Shown: positions 1 through 8,245 of the stretch, one piece after another | Position numbering within the stretch: the first letter of the stretch is position 1 | Layout of the letters: every line of letters begins with the position of its first letter | Origin: Sulfurospirillum tamanense | GTDB taxonomy: Bacteria > Campylobacterota > Campylobacteria > Campylobacterales > Campylobacteraceae | Direction of reading: 5' to 3' | DNA: 53,378 nucleotides | NCBI RefSeq assembly: GCF_016937535.1 | Contig: NZ_JAFHKK010000019.1 | Location: 1 to 53,378, forward strand | The notes under the pieces: model-generated | The model's database searches: none | What the model was told of the DNA's origin: nothing | The model's input: only the letters and a program-made list of their open reading frames with translations | Program-made: the position numbers and the translations under genes

Positions 1-1
1 A

Positions 2-823
2 ACGGCCAATATTGCCATGAAAGAAGCCAAAACACAGCGAGAAGACATTGCTATTTACAGTATTGACTACTCGCGCCAAAAAGAGTACGAATCCAACATT
101 GCTTGGGGAGCAAAACTGCATGACGCATTGAGGCATGGCCGCATTGTTCCTTATTATCAACCTGTTGTAAACAACAAAACCCTCCAATGGGAAAAATTCG
201 AAGCCCTGGTACGCCTTGTAGAGCACGAGGGAAAGGTCTATTCTCCTTTTTACTTTTTAGACATTGCCAAACAAACCAAACAATACAAAGCCCTCACCCG
301 CGCCGTTGTAGAAAAAACCTTTGAAACCTTTAGTCACCGCCTTGAAGATTTTTCTATTAACCTTTCCATTGACGATATTTTAGACACCTCCACCCGTAAT
401 TTCTTGTTTGATACCATCAAGCGCTACAATGTTGGCAAACGGTTGGTGCTTGAGATTGTAGAGTCTGAGGGTATTGAAAACTTTGAAGAAGTCACTGCGT
501 TTATCGATGACGCCAAGGCACTTGGGTGTCAGATTGCCATCGATGATTTTGGCACAGGGTATTCTAACTTTGCCTACTTGCTCCGCTTAAAGGCAGACTA
601 CATCAAAATTGATGGCTCGATGATCGAAAACCTTGCCACAGACAACAACAGCCGCTTGATTGTCCAAGCCATTGTAAGCTTTGCAAAATCCATTGGACTT
701 AAAACCATCGCTGAATTTGTCAAAGACGAAGCCACGTTTAACGAAGTGGTCAAACTTGGCATTGATTATTCCCAAGGGTACTATTTCAGCCCGCCTCTTC
801 ACGAGCCTCTCAAAACATCTTAA
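2..823 (+). CDS. EAL-domain c-di-GMP phosphodiesterase, C-terminal part (cut by window start)
   Basis: Partial gene: the frame is open from base 2, and the first residues (TANIAMKEAK) look like the end of a GGDEF domain, so the intact protein is probably a GGDEF-EAL hybrid starting upstream. The EAL domain hydrolyses cyclic di-GMP to pGpG in the cytoplasm. Counting from the ATG at 17, the residues that bind metal and substrate are present: EAL at 62-64, N115, E146 and E149 in EIVESE, DD at 176-177 in IDDFGTGYS, K197 in YIKID, E233, and Q253 in DYSQGYYF. The domain therefore looks catalytically competent. The stop codon overlaps the next start as TAATG. A PilZ receptor gene lies at 8.2-9.3 kb. 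What the N-terminal part senses cannot be seen. Confidence 0.93.
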   Translation, partial: TANIAMKEAKTQREDIAIYSIDYSRQKEYESNIAWGAKLHDALRHGRIVPYYQPVVNNKTLQWEKFEALVRLVEHEGKVYSPFYFLDIAKQTKQYKALTRAVVEKTFETFSHRLEDFSINLSIDDILDTSTRNFLFDTIKRYNVGKRLVLEIVESEGIENFEEVTAFIDDAKALGCQIAIDDFGTGYSNFAYLLRLKADYIKIDGSMIENLATDNNSRLIVQAIVSFAKSIGLKTIAEFVKDEATFNEVVKLGIDYSQGYYFSPPLHEPLKTS

Positions 824-2157
824 TGCGATTTTTGGGTCTATTTTTAATCAGCGTTTCTTTTGCTTTTGGGTGCGCTTTATGCTCGCTTTATACCCCCACT
901 ACCCACGTATCAATGGCTTTTTCCGTAAGTGACAACACCATCAATGAAATTAGCATTACGTGGGAATTTTCCGAAGAGTTTACTCAACAAACCCTGCAAA
1001 ATTACGACGCCAATGGCAACGAAACCTTCGACCCGCCAGAGCTTGAAACCGTCAAAGGAGTGCTTTTAGACTACCTCGTAGGTAAAAATTACGTGACCGA
1101 ACTCTCTCACTATACCGGCACCGAACACAACACGCGCATTCCTTTACATGTAAAGCATGACAACTTAACCATTCAAGCCAAAAAACTCTTTTACGCCTAT
1201 AGCGTTCCCGCTTCTGTTCCTTTGCATCCTGGCCTTGTCATCAAAGGCGAATTTCACGATGCGGGCGGGTTTTTTGATTTTCGCATAGCCCCCCAAAGCC
1301 CCTATAAAATAACCCCAAGCCTGTGGGTTTCAGTAAATATTAATAACTTTGTAGGCTATTATAAATTTGACACCTCACCCACCCACTATGCCTACGCCCC
1401 ATCTCCTGAAAAGGTTACCCCTGAACGCTCGTCCTATCTGACGTTTTTAGAAACCAAACTCCTTGCTTATACCGACCAACTCAAAGCCTTGCTCAAAGAC
1501 GCAACCCAAAGCCCAAGCCTTAGCACGCTTTTCCCTTTGGTGTTAGTCGCATTTTTATACGGGTTTTTTCATGCGGCTGGACCAGGCCATGGCAAAACCT
1601 TGGTGGGAAGCTATTATGTCGCCCAAGGGGGACGCTGGCGGGAAGCCTTGTGGCTAAGCTTACGCATTGGCGTGGTGCATGTGTTGGGGGCGTTTTTGTT
1701 AGTGTTAGTGAGTTTTTACGGGATTCAGACCTTTGTGAGCAAACTCTTAAGCGACGTCACCCTTTATACCACCCGCCTGAGTGCAACCTTTATCATCTTG
1801 ATTGCCTTTTGGATGCTCGCCACCCGGCTTGTCAAGCGCGATCACGAACACGCATGTGGCTGTCAGGCGTGCCGCCCCAAATCTGGCTGGGGCATTGTCC
1901 TAGCCGCGGGGATGGTGCCTTGTCCTGGAACCGTGGTGATTTTCATCCTCACCTTTACCTTAGGGAGTTACACCGCAGGGATTCTTGGGGCGTTAAGCAT
2001 GGCACTGGGTATGAGTACGGTGATTTTTACCGCGGCGCTGTTGGGCCAATCCATCAACACCTCGTCCAGATGGAAGGGCCTTTCTGTAATTCTTGAATGG
2101 GCCGCGATTGTGTTGCTTTTGGGACTAGGCATTTTAATGCTCCTTGCCTCCTTCTAG
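823..2157 (+). CDS. DUF1007-NicO fusion: putative metal (Ni/Co/Zn) permease
   Basis: 444 residues. A signal peptide (about 1-18) is followed by a periplasmic DUF1007-like domain (about 20-210), then a NicO/RcnA-type membrane domain (about 230-444). The membrane part has the hallmark HAAGPGHGK in the first helix, a Cys/His-rich cytoplasmic stretch (HEHACGCQAC) and a GMVPCPG motif. NicO proteins move Ni2+ or Co2+; DUF1007 fusions often sit beside zinc or manganese ABC transporters, as here, so zinc is also possible. In the periplasmic domain, DANGNETFDPPE resembles a calcium-binding EF-hand loop. The start overlaps the upstream stop (TAATG). It contains one TTACATGTAA element at 1144. Substrate and direction are inferred. 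Confidence 0.85.
   Translation: MRFLGLFLISVSFAFGCALCSLYTPTTHVSMAFSVSDNTINEISITWEFSEEFTQQTLQNYDANGNETFDPPELETVKGVLLDYLVGKNYVTELSHYTGTEHNTRIPLHVKHDNLTIQAKKLFYAYSVPASVPLHPGLVIKGEFHDAGGFFDFRIAPQSPYKITPSLWVSVNINNFVGYYKFDTSPTHYAYAPSPEKVTPERSSYLTFLETKLLAYTDQLKALLKDATQSPSLSTLFPLVLVAFLYGFFHAAGPGHGKTLVGSYYVAQGGRWREALWLSLRIGVVHVLGAFLLVLVSFYGIQTFVSKLLSDVTLYTTRLSATFIILIAFWMLATRLVKRDHEHACGCQACRPKSGWGIVLAAGMVPCPGTVVIFILTFTLGSYTAGILGALSMALGMSTVIFTAALLGQSINTSSRWKGLSVILEWAAIVLLLGLGILMLLASF
1144..1153. repeat. TTACATGTAA element (in NicO gene, LHV frame)
   Basis: Exact copy with T/A flanks, inside the DUF1007-NicO gene and read PLHVKH. Confidence 0.9.
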
Positions 2158-2181
2158 TTTTGATAACACTAAGTTCAACTT

Positions 2182-2208
2182 TGCAACCCAGTTGCATTTT
2201 GGTATACT
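2182..2208 (+). promoter_or_regulatory. Candidate operator and -10 element before znuC
   Basis: TGCAAC-CCA-GTTGCA (2182-2196) is a perfect inverted repeat with 6-base arms. A -10-like TATACT follows at 2203-2208. A dyad at this place could be an operator for a metal-responsive repressor such as Zur or Fur, but the word does not match a consensus I can name. TATACT lies only 7 bases before the znuC ATG. Confidence 0.35.
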
Positions 2209-2215
2209 TCCATCC

Positions 2216-2989
2216 ATGAATGCTTTACATGTAACCGACCTTTCCTTTGCTTATGGCACACAATCTGTCTTAGAACATGTTTCACTCACCTATACATGTA
2301 AAGACCTCCTAGCCATCATCGGCCCCAATGGCGGGGGTAAGAGCACTTTGCTTAAACTCATTTTAGGACTCATTGAACCCCAAAGTGGCACCTTGCAAGT
2401 CTTTGGCAAATCCCCCAAAGACGCCACAAGTGACCTTGCCTATGTTCCCCAAAACACTAACACTAACTTGCACTTTCCCATCACCGCCTTTGAAGTGGTC
2501 CTCATGGGATGCTTGAAACCACGCAGTTTTGGGTTTTTCTCCAAAGCCGACAAAGACAAAGCCGCTGATGCGCTAGCGCGTGTGGGGATGAGTGCCTTTA
2601 GCAACGCCAAAATCGGTGAACTCTCAGGCGGCCAACGCCAACGGGTTTTTATCGCCCGCGCCTTGTGTGCCCAAGCAAAACTCTTGCTCCTAGATGAACC
2701 CACAGCGAGCGTGGACACCGAAGGCCAACGGCATATTTTTGAACTCTTGCAAACCATCAACAACACCATGGGTGTCATCGTGGTGAGTCATGACATCAAC
2801 GTCGTATTGGGCTATGCCACTAAAATCGCCCACATCAACCGCCAACTCTACATGCACGATGCACCCTCGCAAGCCACCAAAGAGGCCATTTTATCCACCC
2901 TGCACAATGCCCAAGGCCACCTGTGCCCCGTGGAGCTTATCAGCGCGCACACATGCACCCATCCTGACCACAAGGCACCCCATGCTTGA
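2216..2989 (+). CDS. znuC: Zinc/manganese ABC transporter ATP-binding protein (ZnuC-like)
   Basis: 257 residues from the ATG at 2216. An upstream in-frame start at 2144 would add 24 residues that match nothing in the family. Walker A is GPNGGGKS, the signature is LSGGQRQR, Walker B is LLLLDEPTAS, and the switch His lies in VVSHDIN. The His-rich tail (CTHPDHKAPHA) is usual in zinc-family ATPases. It would power import of Zn2+ or Mn2+ through the ZnuB-like permease, whose start overlaps this stop by 8 bases. No Shine-Dalgarno sequence is visible before the ATG. It carries an exact TTACATGTAA at 2225 and a one-mismatch copy at 2292. The metal is inferred from family only. Confidence 0.87.
   Translation: MNALHVTDLSFAYGTQSVLEHVSLTYTCKDLLAIIGPNGGGKSTLLKLILGLIEPQSGTLQVFGKSPKDATSDLAYVPQNTNTNLHFPITAFEVVLMGCLKPRSFGFFSKADKDKAADALARVGMSAFSNAKIGELSGGQRQRVFIARALCAQAKLLLLDEPTASVDTEGQRHIFELLQTINNTMGVIVVSHDINVVLGYATKIAHINRQLYMHDAPSQATKEAILSTLHNAQGHLCPVELISAHTCTHPDHKAPHA
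2225..2234. repeat. TTACATGTAA element (znuC start, LHV frame)
   Basis: Exact copy covering codons 4-7 of znuC (MNALHVT). The 3' flank is C, one of two departures from YTTACATGTAAR. Confidence 0.9.
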
Positions 2990-3785
2990 GATGCTTTCTT
3001 TCACCTTCATGCAACACGCCCTCCTAGCAGGGGTGTTTGTGAGTATTTTATGTGGGGTAATCGGCACGCTAGTGGTGGTCAACCGCATGGTGTTTATCGC
3101 GGGGGGCATTGCCCATGGTGCATACGGAGGTATTGGGATTGCCTTTTTTATGGGGCTTTCGCCCTTGCTTGGCGCGGGGGCATTTGCTTTTATTTTGGCA
3201 CTCATTATTGCGGCGATTACCTTTAAAAACAAAGAGCGTATTGACGCGGTTATTGGAGCGTTATGGGCCTTTGGGATGGCCGTTGGGATTGTTTTTATCG
3301 ACCTCACCCAAGGGTACAATGTGGACTTGATGAGTTATTTGTTTGGGAGCATTTTAAGCGTCCCACAAAGCGACGTGTGGGCCATGGGTGGTATCACGTT
3401 ATTGGTCGCTAGCGTAGTGAGCGCCTTTTACAAAGAACTTCAAGCCATGAGTTTTGACCCCGAATTTGCCCAACTTCGGGGCGTTCCGGTGAAGCTTTTG
3501 TATTATGTGTTAGTGGTGTTAGTGGCTTTGTGTGTAGTGGCAACCATCCGCGTAGTGGGCTTGGTGCTTGTAATTGCCCTGCTGACCATCCCCCCGTACA
3601 TCGCCGAGGGGTTTTCTTCAAAACTAGGCGTGATGATGGTGCTTTCTGCCCTTATGGCGACCTTTTTTACCCTAGGGGGATTGTGGCTTTCTGTGGCTTA
3701 CGACCTCACCTCTGGCGCGTCTATCATCCTTGTGGCGTCGCTCTCCTTTTTCCTTACTCTTGGGGCAAAACGTTTTAAAACATAG
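2982..3785 (+). CDS. znuB: Zinc/manganese ABC transporter permease (ZnuB-like, ABC-3 family)
   Basis: 267 residues from ATG 2982, the usual family length; ATG 2991 is an alternative. The longer open frame back to 2790 only shadows znuC. About eight hydrophobic helices are visible. The FIAGGIAHGAYGGIG region and a cytoplasmic loop (FDPEFAQLRGVP) that contacts the ATPase are typical of the ABC-3 family. It is translationally coupled to znuC. No ZnuA-type binding protein gene lies on either side, so the solute-binding partner must be encoded elsewhere. The 3' end overlaps the convergent DMT gene by 11 bases. Confidence 0.87.
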   Translation: MLEMLSFTFMQHALLAGVFVSILCGVIGTLVVVNRMVFIAGGIAHGAYGGIGIAFFMGLSPLLGAGAFAFILALIIAAITFKNKERIDAVIGALWAFGMAVGIVFIDLTQGYNVDLMSYLFGSILSVPQSDVWAMGGITLLVASVVSAFYKELQAMSFDPEFAQLRGVPVKLLYYVLVVLVALCVVATIRVVGLVLVIALLTIPPYIAEGFSSKLGVMMVLSALMATFFTLGGLWLSVAYDLTSGASIILVASLSFFLTLGAKRFKT

Positions 3786-4674
3786 CCTTTTTAGTTTCGC
3801 GCTTGGTGCGCAGATACGTGCCAAGTTCCGCTGTTAAAATCCCCACCAAAATCAACGCCGCGCCAGTAAGTTGGGCGGCATTAAGCACTTCATTGACCCA
3901 CAAATAGCCCGCAATGCCCGCGCTCACAGGCTCCATGGTAAAGATGATGGCCGTTTTTGCGGGCGTGGTAAAGCGTTGCATAGCGGTTTGGACAAAAAAG
4001 GCGAATACTGTCGCAAACACGGCCGTGATAATAATGGCTTCAAGGAAAATCCCCTCAAAAGCCGCAGGCAACAGTTGTCCGTCAAAGACAAGGGCGCCCA
4101 CGAACGACAAAAAAGTCACAACAGCAAACTGCACCACCACAAGCACATAAATGTTGCAATGCTTCACATAATACGCCGTGCAGGAGATCTGAAGAGCAAA
4201 CAGCACCGCACAAACAAGCGCGTACACTTCGCCAATACCCAACCCAATCTCCCCTTGGGCCGAGAGCAGATACAGCCCCACCGCAGCAACTAACGCACCA
4301 AATACAGAATAAACAGTGGTACGTTTTTTAAAAAGTACGTAAACCAAAAAAGGGACAATTACCACATTCAACCCCGTGATAAACGCAACCGTAGAAGAGT
4401 AGGTGTAGGTTAAAGCAAAGGTTTGAAAGGCAAAAGCAAGAAATAAAAACGTCCCAAGCACCATCCCGCCCACCACACTAGCCCGATCAAGGACACGTAG
4501 GTTTTTTGCAGCCAGCAGTGCCATCAAGAGTGTGGCGCACAAAAAACGCCAAAACAAAAACACATACACCGGAGTCTCTTCCACCGCTTGTTGCACCGGC
4601 ACAAAAGTCAACCCCCACGCAATGGCCACCAACAACAACGAAAAGTCCGCACCAAATTCTCTTAGCTTCTCCAC
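3775..4674 (-). CDS. EamA-family (DMT superfamily) permease
   Basis: 299 residues with about ten hydrophobic helices arranged as two EamA repeats (roughly 10-140 and 150-290), the fold of drug/metabolite exporters. Typical features are an early AWGLTFVP helix and a FTMEPVSAGIAGYL helix in the second repeat, with a basic cytoplasmic tail. The start is a GTG at 4674 preceded by AGGAG at good spacing. The substrate cannot be told from sequence; relatives export amino acids, nucleosides or other metabolites. It is convergent with znuB and appears to be monocistronic. Confidence 0.85.
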   Translation of the reverse strand: MEKLREFGADFSLLLVAIAWGLTFVPVQQAVEETPVYVFLFWRFLCATLLMALLAAKNLRVLDRASVVGGMVLGTFLFLAFAFQTFALTYTYSSTVAFITGLNVVIVPFLVYVLFKKRTTVYSVFGALVAAVGLYLLSAQGEIGLGIGEVYALVCAVLFALQISCTAYYVKHCNIYVLVVVQFAVVTFLSFVGALVFDGQLLPAAFEGIFLEAIIITAVFATVFAFFVQTAMQRFTTPAKTAIIFTMEPVSAGIAGYLWVNEVLNAAQLTGAALILVGILTAELGTYLRTKRETKKAMF

Positions 4675-4839
4675 GCGCCACTCCTGGGTGTTTTAAAAGC
4701 GACATTGTAGCGCACAAACTCAAAAAAAGGATTATTTTTACGCACGCAACGCGCGGTGTTTTGTCTTTTATCTGCTTTACATGTAGAGGATGTCAGCCAC
4801 TATTGCCAACACCCTTACATGTAAAGAGTGTTTTAGGGG
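4675..4839. repeat. Intergenic spacer with two TTACATGTAA-type elements
   Basis: This spacer follows the SatP-like gene and precedes the DMT gene. It holds a one-mismatch element (ttacatgtag, 4777-4786) and an exact one (4815-4824). The exact copy sits in an imperfect inverted repeat (ACAC...GTGT) just downstream of the SatP stop, which might act in 3'-end formation. No T-tract follows it, and no small gene is visible. Confidence 0.5.
4815..4824. repeat. TTACATGTAA element (intergenic)
   Basis: Exact copy just downstream of the SatP-like gene. Confidence 0.9.
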
Positions 4840-5454
4840 TTAATGGGTTTTAAAAATTCCCAGAGGTTTGCCAAGGGGTAAAAACTCTTTTCCAAAATGG
4901 CGGTTGAGCACTATGGCGCCTGAGCCGTAAAAAGAGAGCAGCGCAATGCCAAGTTCCGCCCACGCCGCAAGCGCATGCGCCCCTGTAAAAAGACCAAAAA
5001 CATCGCCGATGAGCCCCAAAAAAAGCAGGTCAATGAGGATGAAAATCCCCAACAAAACCTTGTTGGTTTCCACCGCACCTAGGGTCATAAAAAGGGTAAA
5101 GACAAGGTATCCCACAAAGGCAAAACCTAGCTGTTTGATGTCCGCTTGGGAAGCCAACACCTCGCCAAAGGCTCCCATTTTTATCAACCACGACAACGCC
5201 ACCCCAAACCAAAAAAAGGCGTAGGCGCCAAAGGCCGTCGCCCCAAACACGTTGTTGTGTTTAAAATCAAAAATACAGGCAATCAGCTGTACAAACGCAC
5301 CCAAAAAAATAGCCCATGGCAATACCAATGAGAGCCCTTCTGTGAGCCCTAATTTTTGAGAGGAGGCCACCAATGTGACCATCGCCAAGCCAAAAAGTCC
5401 CAACGGCGTTGGATCAGCAACCACTGTTTTCGTGTAATGAATATCTTGTGCCAC
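4840..5454 (-). CDS. satP: GPR1/FUN34/YaaH-family acetate/succinate transporter (SatP-like)
   Basis: 204 residues from a GTG at 5454 with GGAG just upstream. A longer frame to 5508 exists, but its first codons contain the probable -10 box, so the GTG is preferred. Six hydrophobic helices are visible. The N-terminal DPTPLGLFGLA matches the family signature (NPAPLGL type). The family moves acetate, succinate and ammonium across the inner membrane. With malate synthase G in the same window, acetate uptake is plausible but inferred. The gene stands alone. Confidence 0.85.
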   Translation of the reverse strand: MAQDIHYTKTVVADPTPLGLFGLAMVTLVASSQKLGLTEGLSLVLPWAIFLGAFVQLIACIFDFKHNNVFGATAFGAYAFFWFGVALSWLIKMGAFGEVLASQADIKQLGFAFVGYLVFTLFMTLGAVETNKVLLGIFILIDLLFLGLIGDVFGLFTGAHALAAWAELGIALLSFYGSGAIVLNRHFGKEFLPLGKPLGIFKTH

Positions 5455-5488
5455 GAGAATCTCCAATTTGAAGTAAAATAAATGGCGT

Positions 5489-5494
5489 ATTATA
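5489..5494 (-). promoter_or_regulatory. Candidate -10 box of the SatP-like gene
   Basis: TATAAT on the minus strand, 34 bases before the GTG start at 5454. No convincing -35 is visible, which is common for vegetative promoters of Campylobacterota. Confidence 0.45.
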
Positions 5495-5662
5495 ATGCGC
5501 ACTTCCAATATTCATGTGACAAAAGGCGCAACACGCTTTTTACCTTTTTCATCTGTTTCAAAACCAGCACCACACCCTGCCGTGTTGAAAAAATAGGCGG
5601 TATGCAGGGCTAAATTTTAGAAACTTTCGCTAGAATTAACTACTTTTTATGGAAAGGTAGCC

Positions 5663-6403
5663 ATGAGTGACCCCATCATTCAGATGAAAAACGTTCAAAA
5701 ATTTTTCGGAGATTTTCACGCCCTCAAAGACATTGATTTTCATGTTAACCAAGGTGAAATCGTCGTTGTTTGCGGCCCAAGTGGCAGTGGAAAATCTACG
5801 CTGATTCGTTGCATCAACCGCCTTGAAGAAATTGACAGCGGTGAAATTACCCTAGACGGGCACGATATTTATGACAAAAAAAGCAACATCAACCAAATCC
5901 GCGCAGAAGCGGGAATGGTATTTCAACATTTTAATTTGTTTCCCCATTTAACCATCATTGAAAACATCTCCATCGCGCAAATGAAGGTGAAAAAAACCTC
6001 TAAAAAAGAAGCTAAGGCTACCTCTATGAAACTCCTAGAGCGCGTTGGCCTCGCCCACAAGGCAGATGGCTACCCTAACGAACTCTCCGGTGGTCAAAAA
6101 CAGCGCGTAGCCATCGCACGTACGCTAGCCATGAAACCCAAAATCTTACTCTTTGATGAGCCTACCTCTGCTTTGGATCCAGAAATGATTGGCGGGGTAC
6201 TAGACGTGATGCGCGAATTGGCTAAAGAAAACTACACCATCGTATGCGTGACCCATGAAATGGGCTTTGCTAAAGAGGTGTGTAACCGCGTGGTGTTTAT
6301 GGATGAGGGGGTGATTTTAGAAGAAAACGACCCGGAGAGCTTTTTTGCTTCCCCTAAAACCGACCGTGCGAAGAAATTTATTCAAGAAGTGTTAGTCCAC
6401 TAA
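5663..6403 (+). CDS. Polar amino-acid ABC transporter ATP-binding protein (GlnQ-like)
   Basis: 246 residues, the standard length. Walker A is GPSGSGKST, the signature is LSGGQKQR, Walker B is [13 protein letters not shown], and the switch His is in CVTHEMGF. The run into SALDPE and then the CVTHEMGFA motif is typical of the glutamine/histidine/arginine family (PAAT). It starts at ATG 5663 after AAAGG. It is the first gene of a three-gene import operon with a binding protein (33 bases on) and a permease. A possible -10 (TAGAAT) lies at 5631-5636. The exact amino acid is not readable from the sequence. Confidence 0.92.
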   Translation: MSDPIIQMKNVQKFFGDFHALKDIDFHVNQGEIVVVCGPSGSGKSTLIRCINRLEEIDSGEITLDGHDIYDKKSNINQIRAEAGMVFQHFNLFPHLTIIENISIAQMKVKKTSKKEAKATSMKLLERVGLAHKADGYPNELSGGQKQRVAIARTLAMKPKILLFDEPTSALDPEMIGGVLDVMRELAKENYTIVCVTHEMGFAKEVCNRVVFMDEGVILEENDPESFFASPKTDRAKKFIQEVLVH

Positions 6404-6436
6404 TTGTTGTTACCAATACTTTAATAAGGAGTTTGT

Positions 6437-7237
6437 ATGCGTAAATTACTGGTTGCCCTAGCGATGCTTATTGGCATCAATGGCTTGGCAGACGACATCG
6501 AGCTGTGGAAAAAATCCACTCTCAATCAAATTGTTCAGCGTGGCGAGTTAATTGTAGGCTTGGAGCCTGGCTATATGCCCTTTGAAATGAAAGACAAACA
6601 AGGGAATATCATTGGTTTTGACGTCGATATGGCCAACGAAATGGCTAAATCCATGGGTGTTAAGCTTACTCTTGTGCCAACGGCATGGGATGGCATCATT
6701 GCAGGACTTTTGGCAGGCAAATACGACATTATCATGTCTGGTATGACCGTCACCCAAGAGCGCAATTTAAAAATTAACTTTGCCAAACCTTACATTAGCG
6801 TAGGCCAAACCCTACTTGTGGCAAAAAAACATGCGGGTAAAACATGGCGCGACCTTGACACTCCAGAACACACCATTGTTACCAAACTTGGTGTTACTGG
6901 CGAAATTGCAACCCGCAGAATGTTTAAGCGTGCCAACATCCGCACCTTTGAAACCGAAGCCGATGCTGCGCAAGAGCTTCTCAACGGCAACGCCGATGCG
7001 TTTGTGTATGACAAGCCCTACAACGCTATCTTTATGGCTGAAAAAGGTAAAGACCGCTTAATTCACCTAGACGAAGATTTAACATTTGAACCTCTTGGAT
7101 GGGCAGTGCGCAAGGGTGATCCTGATTTTTTAAATTGGCTTGACAACTTCCTGACTCAAATGAAGGGCGACGGACGCTACGATCGTATTTATGACCGTTG
7201 GTTTAACGACGACGCTTGGTTAAAACGAGTACTGTAG
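6437..7237 (+). CDS. Amino-acid ABC transporter periplasmic binding protein (SBP_bac_3)
   Basis: 266 residues with a signal peptide ending near residue 18 (INGLADD). The family-3 binding-protein signature follows: GELIVGLEPGYMPFEMKD, then GFDVDMANEMAK and YDIIMSGMTVT. It captures a polar amino acid in the periplasm and hands it to the permease encoded 3 bases downstream. AAGGAG precedes the ATG. No lipobox Cys is present, so the protein is soluble. The ligand is undetermined. Confidence 0.92.
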   Translation: MRKLLVALAMLIGINGLADDIELWKKSTLNQIVQRGELIVGLEPGYMPFEMKDKQGNIIGFDVDMANEMAKSMGVKLTLVPTAWDGIIAGLLAGKYDIIMSGMTVTQERNLKINFAKPYISVGQTLLVAKKHAGKTWRDLDTPEHTIVTKLGVTGEIATRRMFKRANIRTFETEADAAQELLNGNADAFVYDKPYNAIFMAEKGKDRLIHLDEDLTFEPLGWAVRKGDPDFLNWLDNFLTQMKGDGRYDRIYDRWFNDDAWLKRVL

Positions 7238-7240
7238 TCC

Positions 7241-8206
7241 ATGGCTAAACAGCATCAATCTTTGCTCAAAAACAAAACATTCGGCCACGTTGTGGCCGTT
7301 TTGTTTTTTGTGGTGATTGGGTATGCTTTTTTTATTTCCGCTTCCAATATGAACTACATTTGGAAGTGGAATAGCATTCCTAAATACTTTGCCCATGAAA
7401 AAACCGTGATTATTGACGCACCTTTTGACGGTGTTGTGAGTGTAAAGGAAAATAAAATCACCCTTGAAGGGTCCGATGGTGAACAGACCATTGTCATCCC
7501 AGATGGGTACGACATTAAAGTCTTTGATGGGGCTTCCCTTTTTGAGTACGATGTCATTGCCTCCACCACCCAATGGGAACCTGGACCCCTTCTGCTTGGG
7601 CTTTGGGTCACCCTGAAAGTCTCAGTCATTTCAGCATTGCTAGCACTGTTTATCGGTATGTTTGTGGCATTTATGCGTATGTCTAGCTACCAATTCCTAA
7701 ACGACATTGCTGCTGTGTACATTACGGTGATTCGAGGCACGCCACTGTTGGTGCAGATTTTTATATTTTACTTTATAATCGCAACCATTTTCGAACTTGA
7801 CCGTTTTGTGGCGGGTGCGCTGAGCCTTGGGATTTTCTTTGGGGCGTACATTGCCGAAGTTTTGCGTGGTGCCATTCAGTCTATTGACAAAGGCCAATAC
7901 GAAGCAGCCAAATCTTTGGGGATGAATTACGGGCAAACCATGGCCTTTATCATCATGCCTCAAGCCCTAAAGCGTGCCCTTCCTACTTTGGTGGGTGAAA
8001 TGATTGCTCTAGTCAAAGACTCATCTTTGGTCTCGGTGATTTCCATTACCGACCTTACTAAGGTGGGGCGCGAGATTGTCGCCAATACCTTCTCACCTTT
8101 TGAAACATGGCTAGTGATTGCGGGAATGTATTTTGGAATTACGGCAATTCTTTCGTATATCGGACACCGCATTGAAAAAAAGATGAAACAACAAGGGGGC
8201 ATGTAG
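7241..8206 (+). CDS. Amino-acid ABC transporter permease (HisM-like) with a periplasmic insert
   Basis: 321 residues, about 100 longer than typical PAAT permeases. TM1 (about 17-35) is followed by a polar stretch of some 75 residues (about 45-115) rich in beta-type sequence, which should face the periplasm. The usual permease core begins near LLGLWVTLKVS. The EAA loop that docks on the ATPase is visible as EAAKSLGMNYGQTM...PQALKRALP. It forms the membrane channel for the two genes upstream. The gene ends just before a strong hairpin shared with the convergent PilZ gene. Confidence 0.9.
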   Translation: MAKQHQSLLKNKTFGHVVAVLFFVVIGYAFFISASNMNYIWKWNSIPKYFAHEKTVIIDAPFDGVVSVKENKITLEGSDGEQTIVIPDGYDIKVFDGASLFEYDVIASTTQWEPGPLLLGLWVTLKVSVISALLALFIGMFVAFMRMSSYQFLNDIAAVYITVIRGTPLLVQIFIFYFIIATIFELDRFVAGALSLGIFFGAYIAEVLRGAIQSIDKGQYEAAKSLGMNYGQTMAFIIMPQALKRALPTLVGEMIALVKDSSLVSVISITDLTKVGREIVANTFSPFETWLVIAGMYFGITAILSYIGHRIEKKMKQQGGM

Positions 8207-8214
8207 CCTCTTCT

Positions 8215-8245
8215 TTACATGTAAGGATTTTTTCCTTACATGTAC
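8215..8245 (+). terminator. Hairpin built from two facing TTACATGTAA elements
   Basis: The arms 8216-8227 (TACATGTAAGGA) and 8233-8244 (TCCTTACATGTA) are perfectly complementary over 12 bases around a T5 loop. Each arm holds one palindromic element (8215 exact, 8236 with one mismatch). It lies after the amino-acid permease and overlaps the stop codon of the convergent PilZ gene, so it may end transcription from both sides. The stem is AT-rich and has only a short T-run (8248-8250) after it. Confidence 0.6.

Noticed and set aside
681-932. Further open frames overlapping larger genes on either strand
   Set aside because: They lack ribosome sites and family-like sequence and lie wholly inside well-supported genes.
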